Positions 45,354-57,400 of a stretch of 64,000 nucleotides of DNA are shown here, piece by piece. A model generated the notes under the pieces. The model was given only the letters and a program-made list of their open reading frames with translations, made no database searches and was not told the origin of the DNA. The stretch comes from Archegozetes longisetosus (taxonomy: Eukaryota > Arthropoda > Arachnida > Sarcoptiformes > Trhypochthoniidae). Location of the stretch: positions 12,063,112 through 12,127,111 of the forward strand of contig JAEMBT020000009.1 in the NCBI GenBank assembly GCA_018873245.2. Reading direction: 5' to 3'. A program made the translations under genes and the position numbers. Position 1 is the first letter of the stretch; each line of letters starts with the position of its first letter.

Positions 45354-46690
45354 TGCTCATCATGAGAAAAGTATTTTCAATTTTTCGATCAATCACAAAC
45401 CTAATGAACAACGAATTTGACAATATTCAAATTGAAAAATTCAGATCTAATCGATTAATTGAGTTCGATGAAATAATAGGTGTTTGTTCAAAGAATGCAT
45501 TTAATATCGATAAATTTATGCATTATATCAGAAATTTAATTCATATGAATTTTGAGATCGGTAAAAATAAAAGTAATTAAAGAATGACTTTCTAAAGCCA
45601 TTGAATCAAATGAGAAGAGGTTTAATAAAGAGGATGATGTAGTTCTCACTTAAATTGTTTTTCAAAGTTTCATGTAATCATTAATTCAAATAAAGTGATG
45701 AATTAATATGAAATAAATTCTTTTGATTAGAAAATGTGTGCATATTAAGGGTTTGGTTGATTGCTGTTTGTGTTTTTGGAATTATTGTTTGCTGTTTCTA
45801 ATCAGTTGATCTGCTGAACAATTACTCAGAACGAGAATCAGCTGCCTTTTTCATTTTAGTAAGTTTATTAATATCATCAAACAATTGTGAACGATAACTA
45901 AAGACTCTAGAAACGGGAATGTCCTATTTTTTTCGATGTCATAAAATCATCGGGAATAGACATCAGGACACCCAATGAGTCCATAATTGTTGAAAATAAA
46001 TATTGCCGATAGGACGTTCCCGTTTCTAGCGTTTTTAGCGATAACATCTTACATTTATAAAGTTGCGTACATTTATTTATGACCTAAACCTTAAACTAGT
46101 GCTCGTTAGCCTTTGGAATTTCTATTTGACTTTTACTTCTCTAACTTTTTATTTGATCTCTTCTCCGCAAAAAATATCCATCAATTAAATAAAAATGTAG
46201 AAAACAGAAATAACCTTAAGTATAATCTATATATGAATTAATATTTAAGAGAATTAAGGATATTTAGCATTATTTGAAACAAAATGAAAACATTGTAATA
46301 CTTTGATGTATTTATTTGAATGTCTTATATAAACATTTATTGCAATTTAAAACTATTGAAAATGAACCATTCAATTTTTTAATTGATTTTGAAAGCTATA
46401 AGTTTTCAATCTTTTTTCATTAACTTTTACTTTTAGCCACAATTTGACTCTTTGACTTTCCATAGTTTGGGCTCATTTAACTTTCTTTTTCTTTTGCTAA
46501 AGTCAAATGATTTAACGACTTTTGACTTTTACTGTGAAAAGCCTATCGAATACTACTTTAAACGTATTGTAAGTGAGCGTCATTTGCAGTAATGCAGATA
46601 CAGCGGATAAACCCTTCGTGGAGGAAAATGTTTTTAATTGAAAAAATTCAAAAATAGGAAGCTTTAACAGTATTCTAATGACTGTTTAAG
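45354..46690 (+). pseudogene. Decayed duplicate of the GTPBP10 3' region
   Basis: Matches about 19850-20580 in the same orientation: C-terminal codons (RSNRLIEFDEIIGVCSKNAF), the stop region, and some 400 bp of 3' flank. Divergence is much greater than in the PIKfyve duplicate. The copy has shifted frames (an early stop at 45418 and another near 45578) and no G domain. The match passes beyond the polyadenylation signal, so it arose from genomic DNA, not mRNA. It contains a 141-bp MITE (45898-46038) and about 450 bp more inserted near 46100-46560. Confidence 0.85.
45898..46038. mobile_element. 141-bp MITE inside the GTPBP10 duplicate
   Basis: Inverted ends CTAAAGACTCTAGAAACGGG and the matching right end (inner GGAAYGTCCTAT also inverted), flanked by CGATAA (45892-45897 and 46039-46044). 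It is absent from the parental sequence near 20420, so it inserted after the duplication. Confidence 0.75.
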
Positions 46691-48242
46691 TGTTATTTAC
46701 CCAAATCATATTCGCTTACGATGGTTTGTTTTAGCTGAAAAACAATTATTAATAATTATATAAACAAAGTTTCAAATATTTAAAATTGAAATTAAGTTTA
46801 AATTAAAATTGACTTAAGCCTCATTTTTAAAAGTACTGACAACGATTAGACAGCTTTGCTCTGATATCAGACATGAAACGTTAATGTTTGATCTAAACTA
46901 ACCTAAACCTAGACATGAAATATTGCCGTGGAGAGTAATTTGCTCATTCCTTTAACGAAGCCAGACTTCTAACATCTTTCAAATTTATGATATACTGTAA
47001 TATTATTGAGTTTCAACGTTCACCACTTCTTCCACAGAATTATTATAACTAGAATTCACGAATTTGGAATCGTTGTTTGGCACGATTACAAAAAGCTATC
47101 TCAAGTTTGACTCACGCTTTCCAATAAATTAGGAATCCAATGAGCTATATTGGGAACATCGATTGAACTACTGATGGCTGCAAAACATTTCGAGTCACTG
47201 ATTCAGGAACCTCATTGTCTGCATAGCATAGACAAAGTAGCAGAAAGTTATCATTGGAAAAAATTTTAAACGTCAATTTCATGTTTTCTCAGGATTTTCG
47301 ACAATTGTCAAAACAGTCAAGTGAACAGAGATCCAGTTCTGTCATCTTTGGTCGCGAATCTATGCGTCGAAATAGTGGAAAATTCATCGAAAAAGGGACT
47401 ATGGTTTCCAACTCATCGAAATCGTGTTTGAAATATCGGATATCAGATGTGCCAATAATTGGTGAAGTTGACTCCGACGCATAAAATCATAGATGGTGAG
47501 CAAAAGATAACGCAACGACTACTCAAAACTTAATCTAGCGTATACACTTCTTTATGACTCTAATTGTCTCTCGTTATAATGAACAGCCGAATTCAATTTA
47601 ACTATAACGGGCTTCACCATATAGGATGTAGTCTGTGAACCAAATAATTTGTCGAAGAGTGTACGTTGTAGCTCATTGTTCACTATATCCCACTTTGTTG
47701 AGAGCCGACCGTAACTGCTTTGTTCAGCAATAATACATTCGTCTCATGATTACGATTTGTAGGCCTCTAATGCTGTGACTGATGAAGGACTAAAGGACGG
47801 CATCGAATAGCTATCTGAATAGTTAATGCAACAGATAAATCATTTCCAGTATTATTTTGATCAATAATATTGATTGCATTCGAAGTAATTATGTTTTTAC
47901 TGTATTTTGTCTAGTATTTGGTCAGTTAAATAAAAATGTATTTTATATTATTTTCACTTGAACCAGATTAAACTTGTTGCTCATCACTTTGGATAAACTG
48001 ATGAGTGAAAGTTTCGAATAGACCAAAATAGATAAGCCGAAACACAATTCATTAAAAATACAGATTTATGAAGAATTTATTTTGAAAAATTTAAATTAAA
48101 AAACATATGAAATAAATGAAATGTACAGTTCACATAATAAATGATTAGTCATATTGACTGCACTTTCATTAATAGTAAAGCAAATAAATTAAAATAGTAT
48201 TCGATAGAGTTTAAGCTAAAATGTATGGAAACGAAGTGATGT
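46691..48242. other. Spacer, with pogo-like MITE fragment at 47550-47755
   Basis: The 47550-47755 stretch shares TCTCTCGTTATAATGAACAGC and CCAAATAATTTGTCGAAGAG with the MITE family at 53422-53592. The rest, including a 76-codon frame at 47254-47484, has no recognisable family. Confidence 0.45.
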
Positions 48243-49974
48243 CTAAGCATTTCTAATGCCTAAGGCCTGCTCTAATTCTGCGCGTCTCTGTTGAACTTTG
48301 CCATAAAAGTAACGACAAACTGCTTCCTGAGTCCACGATTGGAAGAAAAAGTCTGAATTTCTTTCTTCTTCTGGATTTGACACCTGATCTGTCATTGTCT
48401 GAAATAATAAACAAATAATTATTTAATTGAATTGAACTATTGCAAATACAAATTCAACTAATGATTGATTTGATACGAACCTTGAGATCACGCATTTGTG
48501 AAATAAGCCATTTATTAATGAAATGTTGCGGATCTGTTGAGAAGCTTAGGAGGAATTCTCGATTAGTTTTCAGTTGATTTATGGTCTCAACAGTTTCATG
48601 AATTTTATTATCCAACGATTGTATTTCTTGTTGACTCGCAGTGGACAACAAAAAGTTATTCATTTGTATTTTCAGTGGATCGTCGACTTCAACGTCAATA
48701 TCATAACAGGAGGTCTTCTTCATATCAGGTCCTTCAACACTAATCAAGTGGTTGATGACAATGGGATCAGGAGGATGTAACAGATGATGGAGACGAGATG
48801 GAATTTCAGCAAATTTCATGCGCGGGCATTGAAAGATTTGTTCCAAGTATTTATCGCAATTAATGAACTCTCGCTCGTGAGCGTCTTGTAGTTTATGAGT
48901 TTTGATGTATTGCCACAAAGCGTTGATGATCACGGGTCGAGTCTGAGTGTGAATCCCAAGGAGTCGAGCGAGACGGGGGTCAAGTTTAAATTGGAGAGGC
49001 TGATAGTCGAGGAGGAGAAGTATAGTACATCTGACATTTTTGTCTCCGGGACGTTTCACCTGAAACCCATCCGTTTCTGTGGTCGTAGGCGTTCGGTGCC
49101 ACTCCACCAAATGATTGTCTGGTCCGTACAGATCTTTGTCCAGCTCTATGACCAAACTCTTGAAGAATGACGAAAACTTGCGCTTCACTTTACTCTGATC
49201 CGCTTTGGGCGCGTTCGGGTCTTCCAGTAGTCTTCCTTCTACTCTTAGTTCCCAAGATGGAACACTTGGCTCGTCACTGCCATCGCCTTCAGGTTTTCCA
49301 GGATAGAATGTGTTCGATATGAAAATTCTTAGTTTTCGTTTTTGTTTCATAGGTCTCTTAAGTGCTTCTTGAATGTCAAGTCTTTTCCTCATGATCGTGA
49401 AGTCAAGTTTTCTCTCAAATGCCAATAAATCCATATATGCCTGAGATTCCGGCACCAAATCCCGCACCTTCTGTGGTAATATCTTATCCGACAATTTCTT
49501 CTTCTTCTTTGATGAAGACGTTTGAATGTGAGAATTCATATGTGTGGGACCTGACGGCGGACCCATTGGTCCCATCCCCAGACCTTTTGTGGGACCCGAT
49601 GGCATACCTGGGCCTCCAGTCATAGCTGAAGCGGGTCTCTTGAGCCCTTGCGGTGGTTGTGGAGGTGGCGGAACCATTGTCCTGACGTTTGGTGCTCCAA
49701 ATGGAGGACCGTTTGAACCCATTCTTATGTGATGCGACTGAGGGTATCGTTGCGATTGAGGCCCTCCAGACACATAACCCGTTGGTCCACTTGGACTTTG
49801 AAAAATATTTCTCTGTGGCACAAGAAGTGGTCCCCGCATTGGTTGGTTTTGAGACTGAGATGAGTTGTTTGCCATCGAAGGCATCGGTTGACCGCTTATG
49901 GCATTAGGCGACGGTTGCGAACCCATCATCTGATTCGGGCCTCCCATTGGCGGCGCCGCATATCCGCGATTCAT
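48243..49974 (-). CDS. SMARCD1: SMARCD/BAP60 subunit of the SWI/SNF (BAF/PBAF) complex
   Basis: Two exons: 48481-49974 and 48243-48398, with an 82-nt GT-AG intron in phase. The product is 549 aa, close to the usual length of about 515. It links transcription factors to the SWI/SNF chromatin-remodelling core in the nucleus. The N-terminal 150 residues are rich in proline, glycine and methionine. [14 protein letters not shown] basic stretch follows, then the conserved [16 protein letters not shown] region. The SWIB/MDM2 domain ([20 protein letters not shown] ... [11 protein letters not shown]) is complete. The C-terminal helix ([14 protein letters not shown] joined to TMTD and PWAQ-like [20 protein letters not shown]) ends ALGIRNA, matching the family's last residues. 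Whether it equals vertebrate SMARCD1, 2 or 3 cannot be decided, since invertebrates have one gene. Confidence 0.95.
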
Positions 49975-51403
49975 GTCTGTTATTCAGTCAATTATTCAAA
50001 TATTTAGTTATAATTTCTATTATTTTATTGAAAATTAGTGACAAAAGATTTTATGGAAACTTTCATTTGTTAAACATCGATAAAACGATTTTCGATATTG
50101 TAAGCTCACATCAATACTTGCTTACAAACCAGAGTATCAGTCCCTTAAATTTGGTCCTTTTTATTATATCAGAGTGTTGAGTATTGAGCGCATTTGTGAG
50201 TTAATTTAGTTTGAAACCTTCGATTGTAGTTATGTTTTTATTGGTTGAAATAATACCGGCTTTGCATTTGATTATTGAATCTCTAGAGCGCCAAATCTGA
50301 ATTTGAATCAACTTTAGGTAATAGCCCTCAAGAGTTAGCTAATAGTTTTGAACTATATTGAATTAGTTTTTATGAGCGAACAACAGATATGAAAAGTTGT
50401 CTAAATTGGTTGAATTGAAAATAAGAAATGAACTGTTGGATCGTTGAAACTTTAATTATTTATTATGTTAAATTACAGTTTAATTTGAAAACATAACAAA
50501 AGTGAATAACTATTAAAAGAAACCATATCAAATAAATATTAATAACGATAAGACTGGATAATAATTATAATAAGAGAAATATATTAAACAATTCAATTAT
50601 GAATTTTTGAATTAATTGATAAGTACATTGAAAGAACATTTAAAGTTATATTTATTGCACAACTCCTTTATTAACCAATTCATTAAACTTTTCAATTAAG
50701 TGTCTTATTATTCAAATTGATTCACACCAAACACATGATTATCTCTTTAATTTCGAGAACTACTCAAACAATATTGGACACCAACCAGAGTTGAATCGGT
50801 TGATCAGTTGATCAATTGATCAATTGAAAAACTGATAGTTACAACTCTATTCATAATAACAAACTTTTTTTTGGCAAAATCGGTTTAAACTGCACAGAAG
50901 TCGGCCTGAACTGTACAGAAGTTGACTTGAACTGTACAGAATCGTTTTGAACTATACAGTAATCATACTTTTGAGATTTGGTTCCCTTTGAGCACCTCTA
51001 ATCAAAATCATAAGATCTCAGATCAACTTAAAATTAACTATTAATCAAAACTCTAATCAAATTGAATATTATGTGTCAGCTATTATGAAGGACTTATTAT
51101 AACTCTATGATTATGACAATATATATTTTTGTGTAGAATATACAGTGTATATCAGGTTATGAATAGATTGATTCCAGTGATTTATATTTTTAATAATTAT
51201 CGTAAGTTGCGTATTAAGCAGCTTTCTTATTAAGCCGTTTTCCTACTAATAAAGAAATTCGAGGCATGCGGCTCAATACGCATCTGACGATGACTAACAA
51301 AAATAACTTCAACAAAATTAAAAAAACAGAAAATTAATAAAAGGTCTCTTATATGAGCTATAAAAGCAAAATGAACGAGGTTGAATAATCAAGTGTATAA
51401 GTT
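49975..51403. other. Spacer between SMARCD and the kelch gene
   Basis: Holds the SMARCD promoter side and the kelch 3' flank. A tandem array of about four 24-bp units (GAACTGTACAGAAGT) lies at 50885-50960. Otherwise AT-rich with nothing recognised. Confidence 0.5.
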
Positions 51404-54400
51404 TCAAATATAAAACTTCCAAATAGTCATCGGTTGTTTATAAACTCCAGTAACTCCTTGTTCTTTACCACCAAATATATACATACATAACTGCCAGTGG
51501 TGTTGATGGAGTTTAGATTTAGCGGGACTGTATGACCACTTACGACTGGCAGGAGAACCAGGAACTACAACTTCTTTGATAACATTGATGTTAGGTTGCC
51601 AGGACATCTTAGTGTTATCAGAACTTGGGGTCAAGTTTTGCCTGCTTTCTCTTCTAATGGATGCCCTGTCCAAAGAACGCGCTCTAGTTTCTTTAGATAA
51701 TCTAAGACTTGGCAACGCATTCCCATTTTCTGCCACTTGATTCTCAATTTGCTCACTAATCTTGCCGTTCAAATTCTTTAGTTCCATTAATGCGTGAATA
51801 TCTTTCACTTGTCGACCAGACGTTCTTCGAGGAATGACAGTGGTTTGTTGAAGAGCTCCAGCAAAATCTCTGTGTTCATACATTGATTCGTCAGTAAATG
51901 AATGATAACCAGAACTGTGCGAAACAGAATGAGAAATACCACGACTTTCAATACTTGGAGTGTAAAGAGTTAGTGATGAATTATAACCACTAGACTTTGG
52001 TCTTCCATCAACTGGCGATGCAATTGTGATATTGGCGTTATGATCATCCAGTTCGATTAGTGTTGTGGTCACGTTCTCTTTGCCAGAATCAGGAGAAATG
52101 CTGTTGGCCTCAGTTTGTGGAACGTTTCCGTTTTCCAAGTCTTCCTCAAACTCAGAAAGAAGAGGAGCTTCAAAGCGATGGGGTAAGTGATGGTTGTTAT
52201 CGATCGAAGTAGTGGAAGATTCAGATCCACTTTTGCTGTGAGAAGGAGGAGAGGGGAAACAGAGACTATAGTATGACATAGACTCGTGAACAGTACGTCT
52301 TTTCATCCAAGACTCATTGTTTAGGTCGTCTTCTAATGGCGTGACGCCAATCGATTGTGTTTGGATCACTTCAGATAGTGGACGGTTTGAGCAATGGTGC
52401 TGAGGAGTGGAAGACTCACTATCGGACTCTAATACAGCGTTAGAACTGATAGACTTCTGCATTTTCGATCTATTTTTTAATCGCCGATAGTTTCCACCGG
52501 CTTTACTCGGTCCGATCGGGTTCTGTCTCTGCATCTGAGGCGTTGATTCTTCCACCAATCTCTCCAATTCATCCTTCAATTCTTCAGCTGTTAGTCCATT
52601 TTGATGAAGAATATTGTAACTGCTACTTGATATACTTCTTACAAGACGGCTGTGCGATATCTTCTCTTTTAAGCTTTTCCTAAAACAAGATTTCCATTAA
52701 TATTTATTAAGCAAATAATTTGAAAGTACCTCATAGTCACTTGAGAGTTACGATGGTTAAGATGTTCGACAACGTTATCATTACCATAGTTTTCATTAAT
52801 AATAGCGTTCAGGTTATTTTCAAGATCGTCGTCATCGTCAGAGAGAGTAGCACTTCGACCGCTGCACAAAACAGACATTGGATGTACTCTGAATTTGAAT
52901 TGCTTTAAAGCTTTTCCGTTTTCATGAAGAGGTGTGTCAGTCGGTTGCCCGAAACACATTGAAATTGATTTGGTTGGCGCTGCAACAAGCGCTTTACTTT
53001 GATTTTGTGATTGTGAACTTGGTATACGGTTAGGTTTGGAACTCAAGCGAAGAATCTTATTATTGGTTTCTTCTTCTTCAGCCGTGGAGTCGAGGAACGG
53101 ATTAGCAATAGCCACATGTCTGCACCGAGAGTTTGGCACTACTCCTTCTGTATTAATTCGCTCCCAGATCTCAGTCCCTGGAATACATAACAATTATATG
53201 ATTCAGTCCATTACCTCAAAACTCATATTTACCAAAATGAAATCGCCATAAGTCACGCAATAAATTTCCAGATCTCTCGCCACCAAATATAAACATCGAG
53301 TTAAATGCTTTAATAGCTGTGTGTCCGTACAGTTCACCCGGACCTTTGTTTGCTTTAATTCGGTGCCAGAGTCTTGTTCCTAATTATCATAAAATGTTAG
53401 ATAAGACATAAGTCACTACTACAGTCGTATCTAGTCATAGTGTGCAGCCTAGCACATTAGAAATCAGTTGATTATAACAGGAGTTCACTTTATCAGATAT
53501 AGTGTGCATAGTATGCGAACTAAATAATTTGTCAAAGAGTATGCATTATAGCTTTATGTTGGCTATATCCGACTTGATTATAGAGTCGACTGTATATAAG
53601 AACTAACCGAAATCCCATTTCCAGAAGTCTGATCTAACGTTCAGGTCAGTCATTCCTCCATAGATGTACATGCAGTTATTATGCATGACCGCTGAATGTG
53701 TATGTCTTGGCGCCGGATGGTCATTAGATGAACCTGAATCACTCATTAAATGCCATTGTTCAGTGACTAGAAAGTAAATAATTATTTCTTTTAGTATCTA
53801 TCGTAATCTTTAATGGTTTGATGTGAAAATGTGATGAATTTTGTGAAGATCAATCGGAAGCTCATTAAATACATTTAATTTTAAATATTACTTAAAATGA
53901 TCACTTTTAGACACATTAGGCTTTAGAATTTCATAATAGATTAAATAATTAATGGTTAAGATATGAAAGGAGACAAAAGTTTTTGGCATTAAGTTTTCTA
54001 ATAACTTAATGCAGTTCCCCTCCCATCTGAAAACATCTTTTCAAGTCTTGCCATGAAACTAGTGATAAGTTTAATAATATGATAAGCATATCGTGCCATT
54101 AATAATACTTATAATAGAATACTGAAAGACTTTAATGACATTTGATGTTAGATTTTTCCATCCTCTATTTGATTAAATTATCAATAGATAATAAATAACT
54201 TCAAGTAATTCAATATTTTCTCAAATAATGTTTACAAAGCCTCACACAACCACAGCGGGTGAGTAGGGGTTTATAGACCCCCGTATAGCCTTCTAGAGAT
54301 CGTTTCGAAATTGAAGTCTATGCTAAAAATACTTTGAAATTATATTTATTTTGATGGATCAATCGATTACTTATTGTCAAACGTTAATATAAGGTTTCAT

Positions 54401-57400
54401 AAGAAACTAAAATTTATTTTAATGGAAGTTAGCGTTTGCCTCAACAAATCTAAGCATTTCATTTCAGACTCTAGCCCAAACTAAAAGCCACAGCAGCGCA
54501 CATAAGACTCATAAAACAGTGCAATGTATTTCAGTTAAAGTCAATGTCCTTCTGAAAAGAACTCACGCAAGGCATGAGACCATTGCAACAGCTGATGAAC
54601 AAAGTAAGCAAATTCTGTCAACATGTCTAGAGAACAATTTACAATTTTGATAAAGCAGTGGTTAAAGTTAATTAAAAGTAAGAATTTAGGCAGAATAATC
54701 GTATTTGACTTGGGCTCAAACAACTACAGTACTACAGAGAGCTACTGATATGAGAGGGTAGTAATCGAGTCCATTGACAGAACTCAATTGAGCTCAAGAG
54801 AATCGAACCGACTTAACAAATGAATACCAACATAAAAATAATTGAATTAAAGCCTGACGTTTCAATGTAACCAATACATTACAATCGCATTGTTGATAAG
54901 AATCATTTGATAAGAGTTCAATTTAAACATATAGATACACAATTAACTGAATTTTATTAACTGAATTTTATTAACTTAATTCAATAGGATTCGCTTTCAA
55001 AGTTATCTTTCCTCAAATTGTTTGAAAGCTAAAAAGAATCACTTTTGAGCTATCATTTTCTGAAGCAATGCCTGAAAGCTGAAAAGAATTACTTTCAAGC
55101 TATTCATTTCTAAAGTTGCCTGAGAGCTAGAGAGAAAGTGAACACATGGATCCAAAATTGATAGTACAATAGAATATAGTATAAGATAAATAATTTGAAT
55201 ATGCACTCAACCGAAACCATATTAGAATCTCTGATAATTACTGGAAAGGCTGCTAAATTTAGTTTGAAATTATAGCCAACACATTTTCGTATTATCTTCA
55301 ATCTTATGCTTTGCGCTTCGATCAAGAACTCGCTTATTATTTATAGTCTTTTATCTTCTCACTGAGTAAAATATAAATAAAAAAATCGATTCAATATCCA
55401 ATCCAGTAGTTCAGAACGAATTGCAGCAAAAAGCACGAAATGTTTCAATCAGTATTAGTATAATAAAGAATGAGCTCATGATTAACTATTAATGCTTTAT
55501 TTGAATGCTAAACATTCCATCAACGAGTGAAGCAATTCGTAGTCCTAATGCTTATTATTCTGTTTTATATACCGTACTTGAAATTAATGTTCTACAGAAG
55601 ACTGAGCCGCCCTTTCAAGTTCTCCAAATAAGCTCATCTCACAGCTCAAAGCTCTGAGTTTAGTCAACTAAAAAGCATAGCTAAATAGCATCGAAAAGAA
55701 TTTTTTGTGTTTCAATCAAAAAGCTTAGATATGAAACAAATTTAACGCAATAGAATCGATAAAATCAAGAGCAATGTTCTGCCATATTAAGGTGAGTTGA
55801 GTTGGAGATAGAGCTAAGCTGGTGGTAGAGCTAAGCTAGAGATCAGGCTGAAGCCGAATTGATTTGTGTAATTGCAATTTGATGAGGATCATTGCTCGAA
55901 ACTATAACAATAACAGACAAACATTGTATTAATCAGCGTTAACCTTAAGGCAGATTAAGTCAAATTATTCATTAGAGCTTACAATAGTAATGGTCCATTA
56001 CTAATGGACAATCGAAAAATTGACAATGGTACCACAATTACTATATATTCCTTATGATTAGGTTTAGGATTTGGTTTGTGACTTAGTCTTGCACGTTATA
56101 CAGTCATTAGTATATATTATGTATGGAATCGATAACTCTGCAATTAAATACTAAATTAAACACTGATGTCAAACAGTAGTATTACTTCATATAGGCTATG
56201 CTTGAATTAACAATTTTTAAGTTTGTCACTTCCATTGTTTCTCTTGTATTACAAGTGCTTCAAAAACATAACATTAAATATTAACTTTGCTGTTCAGCCA
56301 AGGAAGGCTCTAATGGTTATGCAAATGATATTTGATTATGAATCAGAGAATCGAAAATGTTTCTCATTCAAAGAATATAGAATATTTTGCAACCACTAAG
56401 AATATAGTATATACTGCTTTCACCAAGAATGTTGAATATTCTGTATTCATCAAGAATATAAAAATAACTAATTAAAGATCGCAATCAAACCTATGGAAAG
56501 TATGTTAATGCAAGGGTCAACATAAGTTTGCAATTTAATTCTAGAGCTCGTTAGCTGTTCGATAATAGGAAGAGTCATTTGGGTAAATGAAAAGTTGTGT
56601 AGCAAATGCTATTCACATGGGAAATACAGCCAAACTCCTCTAACTCCAATATGTAGTTAAGTGATTTCTGCAAATTAATAACAATTAATTCTTGTTTTTC
56701 TATACAATTTTTGTATTGCTTTTGAAAGCCGGTTAAAGTGCATAAGAAAGTTAGACGAGTTTGACCGCATCAGTAATAAGATTAAGCCATTTCGTGAGAT
56801 TCAGCTTTTATCACAAATTCAAACCGCTGTTTAAATGCAAAAACAATTTGATTAGATTAAACTGAGATAAGGCTAGAAGCAAAACAAAATGAAATCAAAG
56901 CAAATTGAAAAGAACAAACCAGCTAAGAAACATGTTGCACAAGCTGTTTGTTTGGAAATTAGTTAGTGTTGTAATAGAAAAGTTAATGGAAAACATTTAT
57001 CAAGTAAAGTAATAAGTTATCCTTATGTTAAATCAACAGACATCACTTGTATCTCATAGAGACTGTTTGCAACGTTTTATCATCAGAAAAGGCACATTAA
57101 GAGAGCGTAAGCATTAGGTGTAGCAGTGCTTTTCCTGAGATGAGCCTCAACTCTCAACCTGAATGCCTCATGGGATCAAAGGGAGTGAACATCCCATCAA
57201 AGCCTTACTCTGTGAGAGGGCTTTGGATCACAAAATAGTAAACTAAATCCAGAGACTCCTAAAGTAATATGTAGATCGCAAGCAGCATGTGTTGCTTTGC
57301 TGTGCCGTCCGCAGAATATATATATTGATTAATTTATCTTGCTTTACTTTAGTCCCTGCTTCTAAATCAAAAGATAAGCTTATTTTTCCTCTTGGCCAAT

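Noticed and set aside
47254..47484. 76-codon ORF near a pogo-like fragment, considered as a transposase piece
   Set aside because: No DDE or HTH motif could be recognised in any frame.
48574..49907. Plus-strand ORFs opposite SMARCD, some proline- and glycine-rich
   Set aside because: Antisense shadows of the low-complexity N-terminus and SWIB region.
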